Shown here: one piece after another, positions 49,004-61,648 of the stretch
Layout: each line of letters starts with the position of its first letter
How positions within the stretch are numbered: the first letter of the stretch is position 1
Origin: Ophioceras dolichostomum
Taxonomy: Eukaryota > Ascomycota > Sordariomycetes > Magnaporthales > Ophioceraceae
Assembly: GCA_003049485.1 (NCBI GenBank)
Contig: PYST01000025.1
Location: forward strand, 124,001-188,000
Length of the DNA stretch: 64,000 bases
Direction of reading: 5' to 3'
Translations under genes and position numbers: made by a program
Notes under the pieces: generated by a model
The model's input: the letters and a program-made list of their open reading frames with translations, nothing else
The model's database searches: none
Told to the model about the DNA's origin: nothing

Positions 49004-50976
49004 GAATTAGAGTTGCCCTCTGAAGGCAGATACTGTTCGGCGTCGTCAGATAGGGGTTGATACAATGTGTTGTGCGGGCTCGGCGTGGCGGGTTTCGGGG
49101 GTGTGCGATGCCTGGCCGAGTTCTCTCGAAATGTGAAGCGTGAGAAAATGTAGGTTGAGAGCCTGGGGTCGGAGGTGTGGTGGTTGCGGGTGGTGAAAAG
49201 CACAAACCCACATGGGGAATTGCGGGCCCCAGCCAGTTTTTGCTTTGTTCTTACCACATCAGCCAGTGAACGGGCCACACGAGCACCACGAGTAGTGGAT
49301 CACAGTGAACCTTGCAACCACTGGACCCGCTTGAGTGATCAGGCTGCGCAAGTCTGTGCCTGTTGGTTCCGAGTCCTTCGTGCAACAATGGACTTAACAC
49401 TTTCGTTACTTTTCGATGGCTGTTCTTCCTTCGCGTTTGTGATTTCCATGAATTCCGGTCCCGGTCCCGGTCCCGTTCCGGGACTGCCTCTACTGTCTCT
49501 GCTGTACCTGTCTCAATATTCCTTCCCATCTTAGGTCACCAACCTCACCTCACTTATGTACCACAACCAGCGTCCATAGCTAAACAGGTCGTTCGTCGCC
49601 GTCCTCCACCGGCCACCGCCGCCAGGTCCATCTTATTCTTATATCGTGGCAGTCTGACCAACTAATCTCACCAGAGCAGGCAACGAACTCTCCTAACGCC
49701 ATATTTTCAAATATTCTCAAACAGGCTGGCCAACAAGCCTCAAGCTCCGCCGCCACGGCGCAAATGACACACGTGCGGCGGCCAGCAGTCAGACGCCACA
49801 TCATCACCTCCGTCCATCCGTCCAGACTGGACCGTGAGTGAGCACCGTCAGAACTCAGGGGTCGGATGCCCTTTTTTTTCTCTCTTCAATGGTCCGCTTC
49901 TAATGGCCAGGGAGCATCCTCGGACCCCTGACTTAGCCTCGGGGGATCGTGACTCCCACTTAGTTTTTTTCTCCCCCTCTCTTCCTTCTTTACCTTTGTT
50001 TTTGGAGTGCTTGATTGAGAGAGGTGAGTGAGTGAAGTCCACTCCAGTGCCATCGGTGGCAGTCTCCAAGCCCCGATGGCTGTTCTGCATGACTAAACTG
50101 GACTATGCCGCGTGACGCCAATATCCAACCTTCCTGCCGCTCTCTTCGATCAAGCGCAGCCGGCGATGGTGATTAATTGATCCTAGAGCGAAAGCAGCAC
50201 AGCCCAACACGAGTCACGACGGGACGCCTTCTCATATTGGGGGACTTGCCGAGGTTGGTCTGGGAGGTATTCCGTTGGTCGATGTACAACTAACTCCATG
50301 TTAGCCATTGTCACCTGGTGTCGGCCATCCGTCACGCCCAACAGAAAGCGCGGAAGAATCCTTTCATGATAGCCCTGTTGTTGGTCCATTGGCCTGCGGG
50401 ATCACAGAAACGCGCATTCTCGGACTCCCTTCTTCCTATCCTACGTATTAGGGAAGGCATCTATCTTTCTCTTGCAGTGTAGCGCCATGAAAGTAAAAGT
50501 TCACAAAGAGCAAACGCGATCAATGAGTCAGAAGTAGAAGAAAGGAGAGTGGCATGCAAACGCCAATCAATGAATGACAGGCAATTGCATCTAGTTAGGC
50601 AGCCCTCGCAGGTGTAGGGCTGAAATGTTCGATCGATCAGCATTTCGGTGGAGGGATTCAGCGGGACTTTAGACCTATCACTCGTCACCAAAATCCGATT
50701 ACATACAACCTAACCCTTTTTTTGCTTGCCCTGCCCCGCCACAAAATCTTGCGCCCACCACAACAACATCATCATCACTCTGTCCATCCCTTTCAAACTT
50801 TCCGGAACAACTTTGCGCTCAATTCTTTCCTGGATACTTGAACTCATCTGGGGCTGGGAGAAACTCGTTTCCTTGCCTGGGACAGTCTAAGTTCAAGGAG
50901 CAAGCCGGGTGCGCAAATCGACGGACACTCTCTGACTGTTGCTACTGCCCCGCCACGAAGCGACAAGCAGCCCAAC
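49004..50976. promoter_or_regulatory. Divergent promoter region of CHD1 and RLI1
   Basis: A 2-kb spacer between outward-facing genes. T-rich and CT-rich blocks occur at about 49870-49990 and 50715-50830, close to RLI1. No coding sequence or RNA gene is recognised. If the two inferred small CHD1 exons are wrong, the spacer begins instead at 48541. Confidence 0.5.
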
Positions 50977-53473
50977 ATGGCCGACAAACTTACAAGGTGA
51001 GTTGCAGTGTTTCAGTATACTACGCTCGGTGCCGGCACGGAGGAGGCGCGCAACCTACTACCGTCTACGCGCCTGTGTCTAGTTGCCGTTCTAACGTGTT
51101 TTCTTTAATATTCAGAGTTGCCATTGTCAACAGCGACAAGGTATGCGAAGCCCGGCCCGCCCCTCATTCGACGACCCCTGAGCGACGACGTCCAAACTTG
51201 CTCGATGACACCAACTCGACGTGGTCCTATTCCTGGCGGGCTTCGCGATCGAAACAAGAGGAGCCTGTGGCTGACTATAGTTCGTGCCGTTTGGCAACTG
51301 CTTGAGAGGAAAACAGTGCAAACCCAAAAAATGTCGCCAAGAGTGCAAGAAATCCTGCCCGGTGGTACGCAGTGGCAAGCTCTGCATCGAGGTGACGCCG
51401 GACTCGAACATTGCGTATCTCTCGGAGAGCCTCTGCATCGGTTGCGGCATCTGCCCCAAGAAGTGCCCCTTCGAGGCCATCACGATCATCAACTTGCCGA
51501 CCAACCTCGAGACCCAGGTGACGCACCGCTACTCGGCGAACAGCTTCAAACTGCACCGCTTGCCCATGCCCCGGCCGGGCAACGTTCTGGGTCTGGTTGG
51601 AACCAACGGTATCGGCAAGAGCACGGCGCTCAAGATCCTCAGCGGCAAGCTCAAACCCAACTTGGGCCAGTTCGAGAACCCCCCAGACTGGGAGGACGTC
51701 ATCAAGTACTTCCGTGGCTCGGAGCTGCAGAGTATGATTCACACCCAATCGTGCCTAAATTCCTTCTAAGGGGTCCGGGGAATGTTCCCATGAGTGGCCT
51801 TCGAAGTTGGGAAGCAGTTTATTCCGTTCTCGGTATCTGACATTCATCGGCAATAGACTACTTCACGAAGCTGCTGGAGGATGACCTGAAGGCCGTCGTC
51901 AAGCCGCAATACGTCGATCAGATTCCCAAGGCTATCCGCTCTCCCGTCAAGACCGTCAAGGCGCTGCTGGAGGCTCGCCACACCCTGGGTAACCTGGAGG
52001 ATGTCCTGAACGTTCTTGGTAAGGCTATGTTTTCATTCTATGCTTTCATCATGCAACCTATCTATGCACTGTTTGCGAACAGGGCTGATGATTGACTTAA
52101 CTGCATATGCAATAGAGCTTCGGCACATCTACGAGCGCGATGTCACCCTGCTTTCTGGTGGTGAGCTGCAGCGATTCGCCATCGGTACCGTGTGTGTCCA
52201 GAAGGCCGATGTGTAAGTTTTATGCCCTGGTCTTTGTCTTTTCCATTTCGTAAAGCTTGTTGACTCAGCGGCAACCGATCACAGCTACATGTTCGACGAG
52301 CCCTCGTCGTACCTCGATGTCAAGCAGCGTCTTAGCGCGGCGCGCATGATCCGCTCGCTGCTGAAGAACGACAACTACGTCATCGTCGTCGAGCACGATC
52401 TGTCAGTGTTGGATTATCTCTCGGATTTCATCTGTGTGCTGTACGGCAAGCCGGCGGTCTACGGTGTGGTCACTCTGCCTTACTCCGTGCGCGAAGGCAT
52501 CAACGTGTTCCTCGAGGGCCACATCCCGACTGAGAACCTGCGCTTCCGTGAGGAGTCGCTCACCTTCCGCATTGCCGAGGGTGCCGACGAGTTTGTGGTC
52601 GACCGCTCCCGCGCTTTCCGCTACCCGAACTTGGAGAAGAAGCTTGGCAGCTTCCGTCTGCGTGTCGACGCCGGCGACTTCACCGACTCTGAGATCATCG
52701 TCATGATGGGCGAGAACGGCACGGGCAAGACCACTTTCTGCCGCCTGCTCGCCGGTGCCCTCAAGCCGGACTCGGCCAAGCAGGTGCCCGAGATGAAGAT
52801 CAGCATGAAGCCGCAGACGATCACGCCCAAGTTCGAGGGCACTGTGCGCCAGCTCTTCTTCAAGAAGATCCGCTCTGCATTCCTCTCCCCGCAGTTCCAG
52901 ACCGACGTCGTCAAACCGCTCAAGCTGGACGATTTTATCGACCAGGAGGTCAAGAACCTGTCCGGAGGCGAGTTGCAGCGTGTTGCCATCGTGCTGGCCC
53001 TGGGCATGCCGGCCGACATCTACCTGATCGACGAGCCTTCGGCCTACCTCGACTCGGAGCAGCGCATCATCGCGGCCCGCGTCATCAAGCGCTTCATCAT
53101 GCACGCCAAGAAGACGGCCTTCGTCGTCGAGCACGACTTCATCATGGCTACGTACCTGGCCGACCGTGTCATCGTCTTCGATGGCCAGCCCGGTATCGAT
53201 GCCCATGCCAACAAGCCTGAATCGCTCCTCACGGGATGCAACACCTTTTTGAAGAACCTCGATGTCACCTTCCGCCGCGATCCCACCAACTTCAGGCCTC
53301 GCATCAACAAGTACCAGTCGCAGCTTGACCAGGAGCAGAAGTTGAGCGGAAACTACGTAAGAGCCTATTCCTTTCCCTCCATAACCCCCTTTTGTCTGCG
53401 AGCCAGCGTTGACCAGAGTCTCCTTTTCCTTCCCGCGCAGTTCTTCCTGGACGATGGCGACAAATCATCGTGA
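50977..53473 (+). CDS. rli1: ABCE1 ribosome-recycling ATPase Rli1
   Basis: Seven exons, 50977-50996, 51116-51140, 51317-51731, 51857-52018, 52116-52212, 52285-53356 and 53441-53473, give 607 aa (608 in yeast). The first exons encode MADKLTR and VAIVNSDK. The iron-sulfur domain has CKPKKCRQECKKSCP and CIGCGICPKKCPF. ABC domain 1 has GTNGIGKST, LSGGELQRFAIG and MFDEPSSYLD. ABC domain 2 has GENGTGKTT, LSGGELQRVAIV and LIDEPSAYLD. Rli1 splits post-termination ribosomes with eRF1 and also works in initiation and 60S export; it is essential and needs cytosolic Fe-S assembly. The last intron (53357-53440) is 84 nt without a stop, so its retention would insert 28 residues in frame near the C-terminus. 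Confidence 0.98.
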
Positions 53474-54913
53474 AGATAGCTACCGAGGGCATCCCAAAGA
53501 AAAACCTCTCTCCCCCTCCGCGGCGCCGTAGAGGCGGTGGTCGCTGCGATGGGGATGCGCCAGGGAGTGGCGTTCTAGGCCGCGTCCAAAGCGACACGTC
53601 CAGGCCCGGAGGCGGCCAGTCGGGCTGTGGGGCGAGCCTGGACGAGGACGCCGGCGCCGGCGAGGACGATGAGCCGGACATACGCCCGGTCATGGACGGC
53701 TGGTAGAGTTCCCCTGCTATCTGGTCCTGTGCTGGGAGTTTTTGTTTCCTGTTCTGTGGAACTTATCCTTAACGCTCCGACATGCCTCCGAGAAGACGTA
53801 CCTGGGCAAGTTGGTAGTGTGGAAGGAAGAAATCTTCTACGCAGATTGAGGGGTAGCGGGTCAAGAAGGATGACTGCCGTCGGCTTGGGTTCACTCTGGC
53901 GAAGGAGATCACATAGACACATGATTCACGATGCATTACAGAAGGCATTCTGTTTTTGGCTCCTGCGCTGTGATTTGATGGTTGCTTCGGTGCTTACTGT
54001 AGTATCTCAGAGACCTACCTGGTAGTTAGCATAGACGGCGCACGACAGCCTGCTGAATCACTCCGCCTGCTTATGGCGACGAATCAAAAGCACGCAGTTC
54101 ACTCCCGAAGTGGAGTTGAGATGGAACCAAAGTGAGGGTGTGTTCAATGGATCTTGTTATATTCCAGACTGGCAGCAGTCGCATCCGCTCCTTTCTTCGC
54201 TCTTTTCGCGAGGCTCGTCCCCGAACTCAGCGGGGAGATTCTCAAGACCGCATCTACAGAAGCTAGATATCTACCGGACGCTACAAAACCCACTAGCCAG
54301 AAAGCGACTTGGCACACGTACGAGAAGGCGAGGTCGCCTGGATACCAGGCGGGTAAACTAGGTACGTAGGAGAAGAATCGAAGGCGACAATTAAGCGGAG
54401 GTGAAAAGGGGTGATACACACCATTGCCGGGGGATGATCTGCTGGGCTTTCTGTTTGTCTTTCTTTTGCTTTTCTCGTTCCGGGTTGGTTGGGTGTCAAA
54501 CGACGACGTCGAAGGAGGCGTGGCGAGTTGGTCGAGAAAACAAATGGCGGCCTCACGAGGTTGGTGTTTATTCGCTGTGGTGTGCTTTGATGTCATCTTG
54601 CCCTTCCCCATCGTGTGTTGGGTAGGTAGGTACGGTTCTGGTACGTACTAGGCAAACGAACCAGGCTACCTACCTAAGTACCCAGGTAGGTAGGTACCTA
54701 GGTAGGTAGGTTGATGCACGTAGGCAGGCAGACCTTATGAATTTCTCCTCGAATCTTTCTCCTTTTTCACGCTTGAAGTCTCTCGGAATGGCGACCAAAT
54801 GGGCGAGGATGAAAAGAAAGGGGACTTGATACGGTATGAGAAAGGACAAAGGAGAATGGATGAGCAGGGGAACGGGGCGTGACCATAGATAGGAGACTGC
54901 GTCGGGACCTGGA
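53474..54913. other. Convergent intergenic region, 1.4 kb, no gene supported
   Basis: Between the 3' ends of RLI1 (+) and PRP40 (-). It holds a large CCTA/TAGG island at 54621-54710. No open frame here has a recognisable signature. Confidence 0.6.
54621..54710. repeat. Largest CCTA/TAGG palindromic island
   Basis: Two arms rich in GGTAGG/TAGG and CCTACC/CCTA flank ACGTAC and GGTACC palindromes, giving a cruciform-capable inverted repeat near the 3' end of PRP40. It shares its composition with several other islands between genes in the window. Confidence 0.88.
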
Positions 54914-57900
54914 TTAATCCTCCTCGATCTCGCCTTCCTCGCTCCCGCTGTGCACACCAGGATCATCCTTCTGGGGCGGCGCCGAAGTCTTCGACGCTGG
55001 CTTTGAGGGTGCGGGGCTTCGGGTTCCCACTCGCCGCCGAGTGCTGCCACCGCCGCCATCGCGAGATGAATGGGTAGATCGCTCCCTCTCTCGATCGCGG
55101 GGATGGCCGGGGCCACGGGGCTCGTCGCCGGCATCCAGCTTGAGTCTCTGTAAAGCAGAGAAAAATTCACTGTTAGCGAAACTCGTGGAGAATATAGGAT
55201 GTGGTAATGTGTGCATGGTACACCGGGCTGGGGTCAGTCTCGGGTAATAACGACCGAGGAAATCTCACCTTGGAGTCTCGCGAGTCGCGACGAAGCGGGT
55301 CAGCCGAGGGGTCCTCGTCTTCCTCACGACGACGACGCGAAGGCGTGATGGCAGGACCAGTGGTAGCGGATGGGGTGGCGGCGCGTGCGGGCGCAGCGCT
55401 CGTGCTGCCGCTGGCGCTGGCGCTGCCTGGTATCGCAGGTTTGTCGTCGCCGTAGTTGAGCTCGTCAGCGTTCCGCGAGGGCGGCGCGGCGGGAGCCCGA
55501 CGGCGGGACGAGTACAGCCGTTCGCGCTCTTCCTCACGCTCCCGACGCTCCCTGTCATAGTGACCGGGCCCTTCATCGCGACGACGGGCCGGCGGGCGGT
55601 CGAAGTCTCGGTCCCGATCGCGGTCTCTATCACGATCGCGGTCCCTCTCCCTGTCCCTGTCCCGGTCTCGGTCTCCTCGATCCCGGTCCCTTTCACGGTC
55701 CCGAGGCGGACGGCTGCCGCGATCACGATCCCTCTCACGTTCGCGATCACGTTCGCGGTCACGCTCGCGATCACGGTCGCGTTCACGATCCCGAACGCGG
55801 TCACGATCTCTGTCCCCGCGCTCCCGGTCTCGATCCCGCTCCCTATCACGGTCTCGCTCCCGATCCCGGTCCCGGTCCCGGTCCCGGTCTCTGTCTCTGT
55901 CTCTGTCACGGCCATAGTGCGCATCGGAAGAGCGCCGATCAGAGAGCAGGCTCTCAGCCATGCTCGACTTGCGGTAGTTAAGTTCGCGCTCGGCGATCGC
56001 CTTCCGGCGGTCGGCCTCATATAAGTCCGGCTCTGGGGTCCGGCTGGCCCGGTTACCGCGTCCACCGTGGCGATGAGATCGCTCACCTTTGTCCTTGTCG
56101 CGAAAACTGTTGCGCTCCTCCCGCTCGCGTCGTCGCTGACGGTCCCTCTCAGCTTCCTCATCCTTCTCGCGAAGCCGGCGGAAGTATTTCTCGAACGCCC
56201 CACGCCGGGCATCCTCGGAGTTGACTGCCTGGAACTCGGCGCTCTTCTGGAGGCGGGGCTTGATCTTTTCATATGTGTCACCCACCACTAGCGGCGGATC
56301 CATGCGCTTCATGAACGAGCGTAGGTCATCTAGCGCGCGCCGTTGCTGCCGCTCCGCCTGACGATCCTCGTCGGTCCGCTTGTCCTTCTTCTTCTCTTGC
56401 AGCTGCGGTTCGATTGAAGAAAGAAGAGCGTCAGTGCTTGGCCAACCTCGCCAACCTCGAGTATATGGAAGCAAATGAAAGAAACCAAGGAAGTTGGGCC
56501 AGCAAGATGAAAATAAAGAAATAGGTAGGCTTAAACTCACTCGTTCGAATATGAGAGTCAGGATTTCCCGGTCAAGGTTAGCAGTACGCCGATCATCTTT
56601 CATAACCGACAAGAAACTCTCCAAGGTGGTCTTCGGGTTCACTTCAAAGTGTTTGTCCTGCTCAGTTGAATTTTCGTCATGTCAGCGGCTTGGACTTCAA
56701 CACCGGAGAGGCAACGAGGCGTGGGGTGAGGCAGCTATGTGATTAAGAGGAGGGGAAGAAGTTCTGGTCGTTTCTGCACTTACATCGATCACGTCCTCGA
56801 CGTCGTTTCTCGTGCTGCGTAAAGCGCGCTCTTCCTCCTCGACGAGGTCGTAGAATAAGTCTTGAGGCGTGGAGCCGCTCTGACCTAACATCGCCTGGTA
56901 GCGATCGTCGCTCTCGATCTGGGGCACAATCTGGCCCCACTTGGAGACGGCGTTGATCTTGCCAGCCTGCCGCAGCTCGTTCAGAATGGCAAGGAAGGCA
57001 TCGCGATTCTTCCGTTCCTGACGATACTTCTTCATCTTCTGCTCCTGGCGAGAGTCGTTCAGACTCCGCTCGAGGGCCTTGATGTGGTTTTGGAAGACGG
57101 TCAAGACGTCAAACTTGCTGAGAGACTTGTACTTCTCCTCATTCTGGAAGGGCGGGGTGGACGTGATGATACCTTGGGCGTCCGACCACCGTGTGTAAGG
57201 GTCTAGATTGAGCTTAGGAAGGAGCTCAATAAGGCCGTCCGTGGCGCTCTTGCGCGTGGCGGCCTGCTGCTCCGTGTGGGCTAGCCGCAGGTCGCGCACA
57301 TAGTCCTCGAACAGCTGGCGCCGCTCGTTTTCGTTATTGGTCGAGAGGAAGACAGGCTCCTTCTCGATCAGGGGACGGATGGTCTTCCAGCGCGTGTAGT
57401 GCTTGATTTCCGGGTGGCTCTTGAGCATCGCGGCGAAGTCAGCACGCAACTTGGTCAGTCTTTCCTTTTGCCGCTCCTTGTCCTGGACGATCATGTCGTG
57501 GCAGTACTTCTCGAATGCAGCCTTCCTGTCCCTCGGGTCCTTGATAGCGCGGTAGTTTGGATCCTTGACGATGATGCGTAGCGTCTGTTCCCACGTCCAG
57601 TCGGTTTGGACCTCGCTGCTGCGTAGGAGCTTCACGAACGCCTCTTCCGCCTCCTTAGGGGAGCTGAATTCGGGCCCACTGCTAGTGGTGATGAATGTAT
57701 GGATGCGCGAGTCGTTGCCAGAAGCCAGCTGCCGAGAGTCCGGTAGGTGAGGATCAAATCGGTCTCCCCTGTGGCCACGTTCTGCTTCATACCCTCCTCC
57801 GGGACCGCCGCTGGCAGAGAAAGCAGGGGTGCTGTGAGAATGTTTCGAATAAAGTCAGCAGATGCGCTGGATGAGCGACATGCAGTTTCAATGATCAATG

Positions 57901-58340
57901 AGGGAACGGATGTACGCAGTGTTTGCGCAGGCTGTACGCACGCAGGAGTTGTCGGTGTGGCAGAAATCCCAAGAGCGGTCTTGTAAGCATCAGGCATCTC
58001 CCATGAGCTCTGCTTAGTCTCGGTATTGTACCAGTACTTCTTCCCTCCCTCTGCCGTGTATTCCTTCCATGGCTGGTTGGCGAGAGCGCGCTGTAGTCGG
58101 ATGGACTTGTCGTTAGCAATGAGAAATGGTGGCAAGCGTGGCAGGAGCAGCAGGGCATCAGGGCATCAGTGCAAGTTCACATACCTCGGCAGGGGTCATC
58201 ATGTCCTCGGGCTTCGTCCATTGCGTCACCTTTGTCGCCGAGTTGTAATAGTAGACGCGCCCATCCGGAGTTCGATGCTCTTGCCAAACGGCCGCTGCTG
58301 GCGGCATCGGTGGGGGAAATCCCCCCTGAAGAATATTCAT
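54914..58340 (-). CDS. prp40: Pre-mRNA-processing factor Prp40 (U1 snRNP)
   Basis: Six minus-strand exons, 58340-58185, 58090-57942, 57810-56784, 56657-56541, 56402-55269 and 55147-54914, close to 938 aa. Two WW domains come first: WQEHRTPDGRVYYYNSATK then WKEYTAEGGKKYWYN. A Gly-rich linker (GGPGGGYEAERGHRGDRFD) and a series of FF domains follow, from about residue 155 (EEAFVKLL; TDWTWEQTLRIIVKD; DPYTRWSDAQGII) to beyond 500. Prp40 bridges the 5' and 3' splice sites by binding U1 snRNP and branchpoint protein, and the FF domains contact phosphorylated Pol II. The C-terminus is long and highly charged with Arg-Asp/Arg-Glu dipeptide arrays, absent from yeast Prp40 (583 aa). It starts 468 bp from divergent TRS65. 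Confidence 0.95.
55598..55914. repeat. Arg-Asp dipeptide-encoding repeat in PRP40
   Basis: About 315 bp of degenerate hexamers (CGGTCC, CGATCG, CGGTCT and similar on the plus strand). On the coding strand they give long alternating Asp-Arg and Glu-Arg dipeptides. The reverse-strand frame rich in Val/Ile/Pro is a shadow of this repeat. Confidence 0.92.
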
Positions 58341-58808
58341 CTTTCAGCGACACCGTCTATCCTCGACGGACCAGAGAGACCGGAATCGAGCACGATGAGA
58401 CGATGAGAAAATGAACGGCTTTAAGCTTTGCAATAGCAAGACGCGACGCGGGACAGCAAGCAGCTCGTCGAATGCTTGCGCGATTTTGGTCGGGCTGAAA
58501 AAAAAAAAAAAGGTTCGACAGAAATTTGTTACAGGACACCAGACGCTCTCTTTTTCTGTTCTTGATGGAGTCGAGACGTGGATGGCGGCTGAATTGGGGT
58601 GGTCCAAGCTCTGCTAGGTGAAAAAGGTGCGCGCCCATTCACAACGACGCGCCAAGCCTAAGAAACCCCACTAAAGCTCCTACCTCTTTCATCCGTACAC
58701 TACCCCAGGCGCAGCACTTTTTCTGCTTGGTTCCTGGGGAACACAAATAATATGTTGTTGCCTTAAACTTGTGAACTATGAGTGTTTTGAGTCAACGCGA
58801 CTACCAAA
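58341..58808. promoter_or_regulatory. Compact bidirectional promoter of PRP40 and TRS65
   Basis: A 468-bp spacer between divergent start codons. It carries a 14-nt A-tract at 58498-58511, a typical nucleosome-excluding element, and a tandem ACGCG sequence at 58441-58450. No other feature is recognised. Confidence 0.6.
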
Positions 58809-61136
58809 ATGGCTGGCCGCGAGGACGGCAGAGAGGTGAAGCGGGCGGCCATCAGAGACCGCGAGTTCATCGAGTACTCTCACCTGTCATACATGATACC
58901 ATTCGCGGCCGAGCCCGAGCTTGGCCAGGTCCTGAAGCCGGGCCTAACGGGCTCCAGACGCTCGCCTTTTAAATCAATTGAGCAGAGGGAATGGCTCTTC
59001 TTCGGTAAAGACAGATCCCCTCTGCCCCATTACTGACCGTCTACCCGTTACCCTTTATCCTTTATCACTTAAGCACAGCACCAGGCAACGAAATCCTCTC
59101 TCTGCCCAAGTCTTACACTTGCTTCTGCCGCTCATTCACAGTGAAAAAACCCACCAGATGAATCCGTCGATGTCTACCTGATATTGCGGACGCCCTACCG
59201 CCAAGATGGCGAATCAGAAGGTGACGATAGCGGGAAGAAGGCGCTTCGAGCGCAGCTTGCCCGTGTGTCTCTTGCTCTAGAGGTGCATGTCGTCAACAGT
59301 CACGTGCCAGGCCGTGACACCCCGCCAGCCATGGAGGCAGTCTATGGCAACGTCGCCGTGGAGGACGGCCGGGAGCCGGACTTGCTCATAGACGAACGCC
59401 TCGGTGGTGGCGACGGCGTGGGTGGAGACGATGCAGACAACAACACCGTCACCCCAAAGGAACGCTACGCCTTCGCTGTTTGGAAAGTGCCCGTCTTCAT
59501 CGCACGACCGCGCATTCGGCTCCAGGCCCCCGCCGTCGTATTTGCGGCGTCGGCCCATCTGCGCGCCTCCTCTACCGACCCTGAGTCGGAAGAGGAAGAA
59601 GAGGGCGAGGATGATGGCGAGAGCCTGAGCGGTGTCTCGCGCTTCCGAAAACCCCGCAATGGCTACCTACAGAGCCGGGCGCCTGCTGGGCTTAACCTCC
59701 TCGAGTCCTTTGGCAGCGACCCGGCGATGGGCGGTGTCATGCCCCAGCTCTCGGCCCAGCGAGTGTCCCACGTCGCACCGGTCACGCAGTCGCGAGACCA
59801 GCTGCGTCCCATCAAGGGCCTCAAGAGCCTGCACGTCAAGGTCTTCCCTGCAGTGCACACGCGCGTTAAGTTCGCACGTCCAAACACCGTGCCAGCCAGC
59901 GCAGCCATCATCGCCATGCTGGAGATCGATTTCACGCCTTACTTCGACTGCGAGGTCATCCTGAACAAGATCACGATGAACATCGCGTCCGGCGGCGTCG
60001 TCACGGACCTCAACGCCGCCAGGGAAGGTGGTCTCTCGCTGCCTCTCCACTGCGTGGCTCATGACCACGTTACCTTTCTTTACCGCCTCTCCCCAGCCGA
60101 TATCGACCTCGACTCCGTGGCTGGCGCCGCCATGCACGCTGCCGCTTCCACCTCCTCTGCAGCAGGCCTGGGGCTTCAGCAACTGCAACACCAGCCTCCA
60201 CCGACGACTCGTGATCTGGACATCGCCATTGATGTCACGGCCCTCCTGCGGCCGGGAGTGTGCACTCCGCGCTTGACCATGGCCTGGACCACGGCTCTGG
60301 ACTTCACGCCTCCCGTCAACCCAGGCTTTGGCTCTTCAAACCTGACTCCGCCGCTCCAACGCTCCCACCGTCCCTCACAACTCTCCATCGACGGTGCCGC
60401 CTCCCTCGTTGCGCCCGCTGTCTCACGGCCTGACTCGCTGCCCGGACTTGAGGCCGCCGCGGCCCGCAGCAAGGAGACCATCATCCCGGACTTCGGGGTT
60501 ACCATCACATTCACCGCCCCGACGGCCCCTGTTCATGCCGGAGACGAGTTCTGCTGGTCCGTCTTCGTCGTGAATCGCTCCTCGGGCGGAACCCCAGCCC
60601 TGGGTCATGGCGGGCCTGCACCCTCCGGCTTGGGCATCGGTGGCCTCAGCACCGGCCCGCTGGGCATCCCTCCCATCGTCGGTGCCGCCCGGAAGCTCGC
60701 TCTGCGCGTTATTCCCAAGCGGAGACGCAATGAAGTGCGCGTCGTACGCCCGCCCTCCGCGCGCCCTCAGCAACCTCAACGTTTTCACCTCCAGAGCAAC
60801 AGCCTGGGCAAAATCCCCCCAGGCCGTCCGAACGGCCATGACGACGAGAGCGACCCACAACAGGTCGCCGATGCTGTCCTGGACGAAAACATTGTGCACG
60901 CGATGCAGCGCAGCTCGCTGGTCGACAGTCCGGAGCTGGTCTCCCTCACATCTGAGGCACGCGTCGGACCTCTGGCCCCCGGCGCCTGCCACGTCGTCGA
61001 CTTGCGGTTTCTTGCCCTCCAGGAGGGGATCGCCTCTGTTGAGGCCGTCCGGGTCGTAGACCTTGGGTCTCAGGAGCACGTCGATGTCCGGGAGTTGCCT
61101 GTGGTTGTAGTGGAACCGAGGATGGTAGTTAGCTGA
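58809..61136 (+). CDS. trs65: TRAPPII-specific subunit Trs65
   Basis: Two exons, 58809-59004 and 59158-61136, give 724 aa. The intron joins WLFF to DESVDVYLILRTPY through a split Asp codon (G|AT), restoring the N-terminal motif typical of fungal Trs65-domain proteins. The middle carries the conserved block RPIKGLKSLHVKVFPAVHTRV and IDFTPYFDCEV, then HCVAHDHVTFLYRL. The C-terminal part looks like beta-sandwich sequence (FGVTITFTAP; CWSVFVVNRS). Trs65 helps dimerise the TRAPPII tethering complex, a Rab GEF acting at late Golgi and endosomal membranes. Acidic and Ser/Gly-rich insertions make it longer than the yeast protein (560 aa). The start has a good context (CCAAAATGGC). Recognition is by motif pattern, not by alignment. 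Confidence 0.82.
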
Positions 61137-61648
61137 GACGGGGGACACCTTCGCTATAAGCAAGCAATATAGGACCCCGACCTTCATATTCGCCTCATCA
61201 GAGGGGCTGTGTAGAGAGACAGGGATATGCAGCTAGTCCTGAGTGGGCCACGTCTTTCTGAATCCAAAAAAGCACCACGATTGTGGGTATCCTTTCACCC
61301 TCCAGATGTGCTAGCTAACTGCAGACAAAACTCCGTTTATGCCGTCGCCGTCAATGATGAAAAATATGCACAAAGCAATGTGTATGCAGATGCTCGCTCG
61401 CGATGCTTTCCTCCTCCCAAAAACCCCACCAACCCCTACTCCGCCGTCACTCTATTCCCACTGCAATAGGTCAGTCTGACATGACGCCTATGCTCGAATG
61501 TCTTACGTCTCTCGCTCCTAAACTGCCCCTAATAAAATGTGCCTCTATGCCAATGCCATATTACCTAGGTACCTAGGTACCTATCTATCATAATCCATTA
61601 CTTCGTCAAATCATGCGTGAAAATGTGAAGGGACAAGAAAGTCTCCCT
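61137..61648. other. Convergent intergenic region, 512 bp
   Basis: Between the 3' ends of TRS65 (+) and SLD3 (-). A perfect CCTAGGTA palindromic array lies at about 61561-61587. No gene is seen. Confidence 0.65.

Noticed and set aside
55560..56024. Plus-strand Val/Ile/Pro-rich frame opposite PRP40
   Set aside because: It is the antisense shadow of the Arg-Asp repeat, which encodes part of the well-supported Prp40 model.
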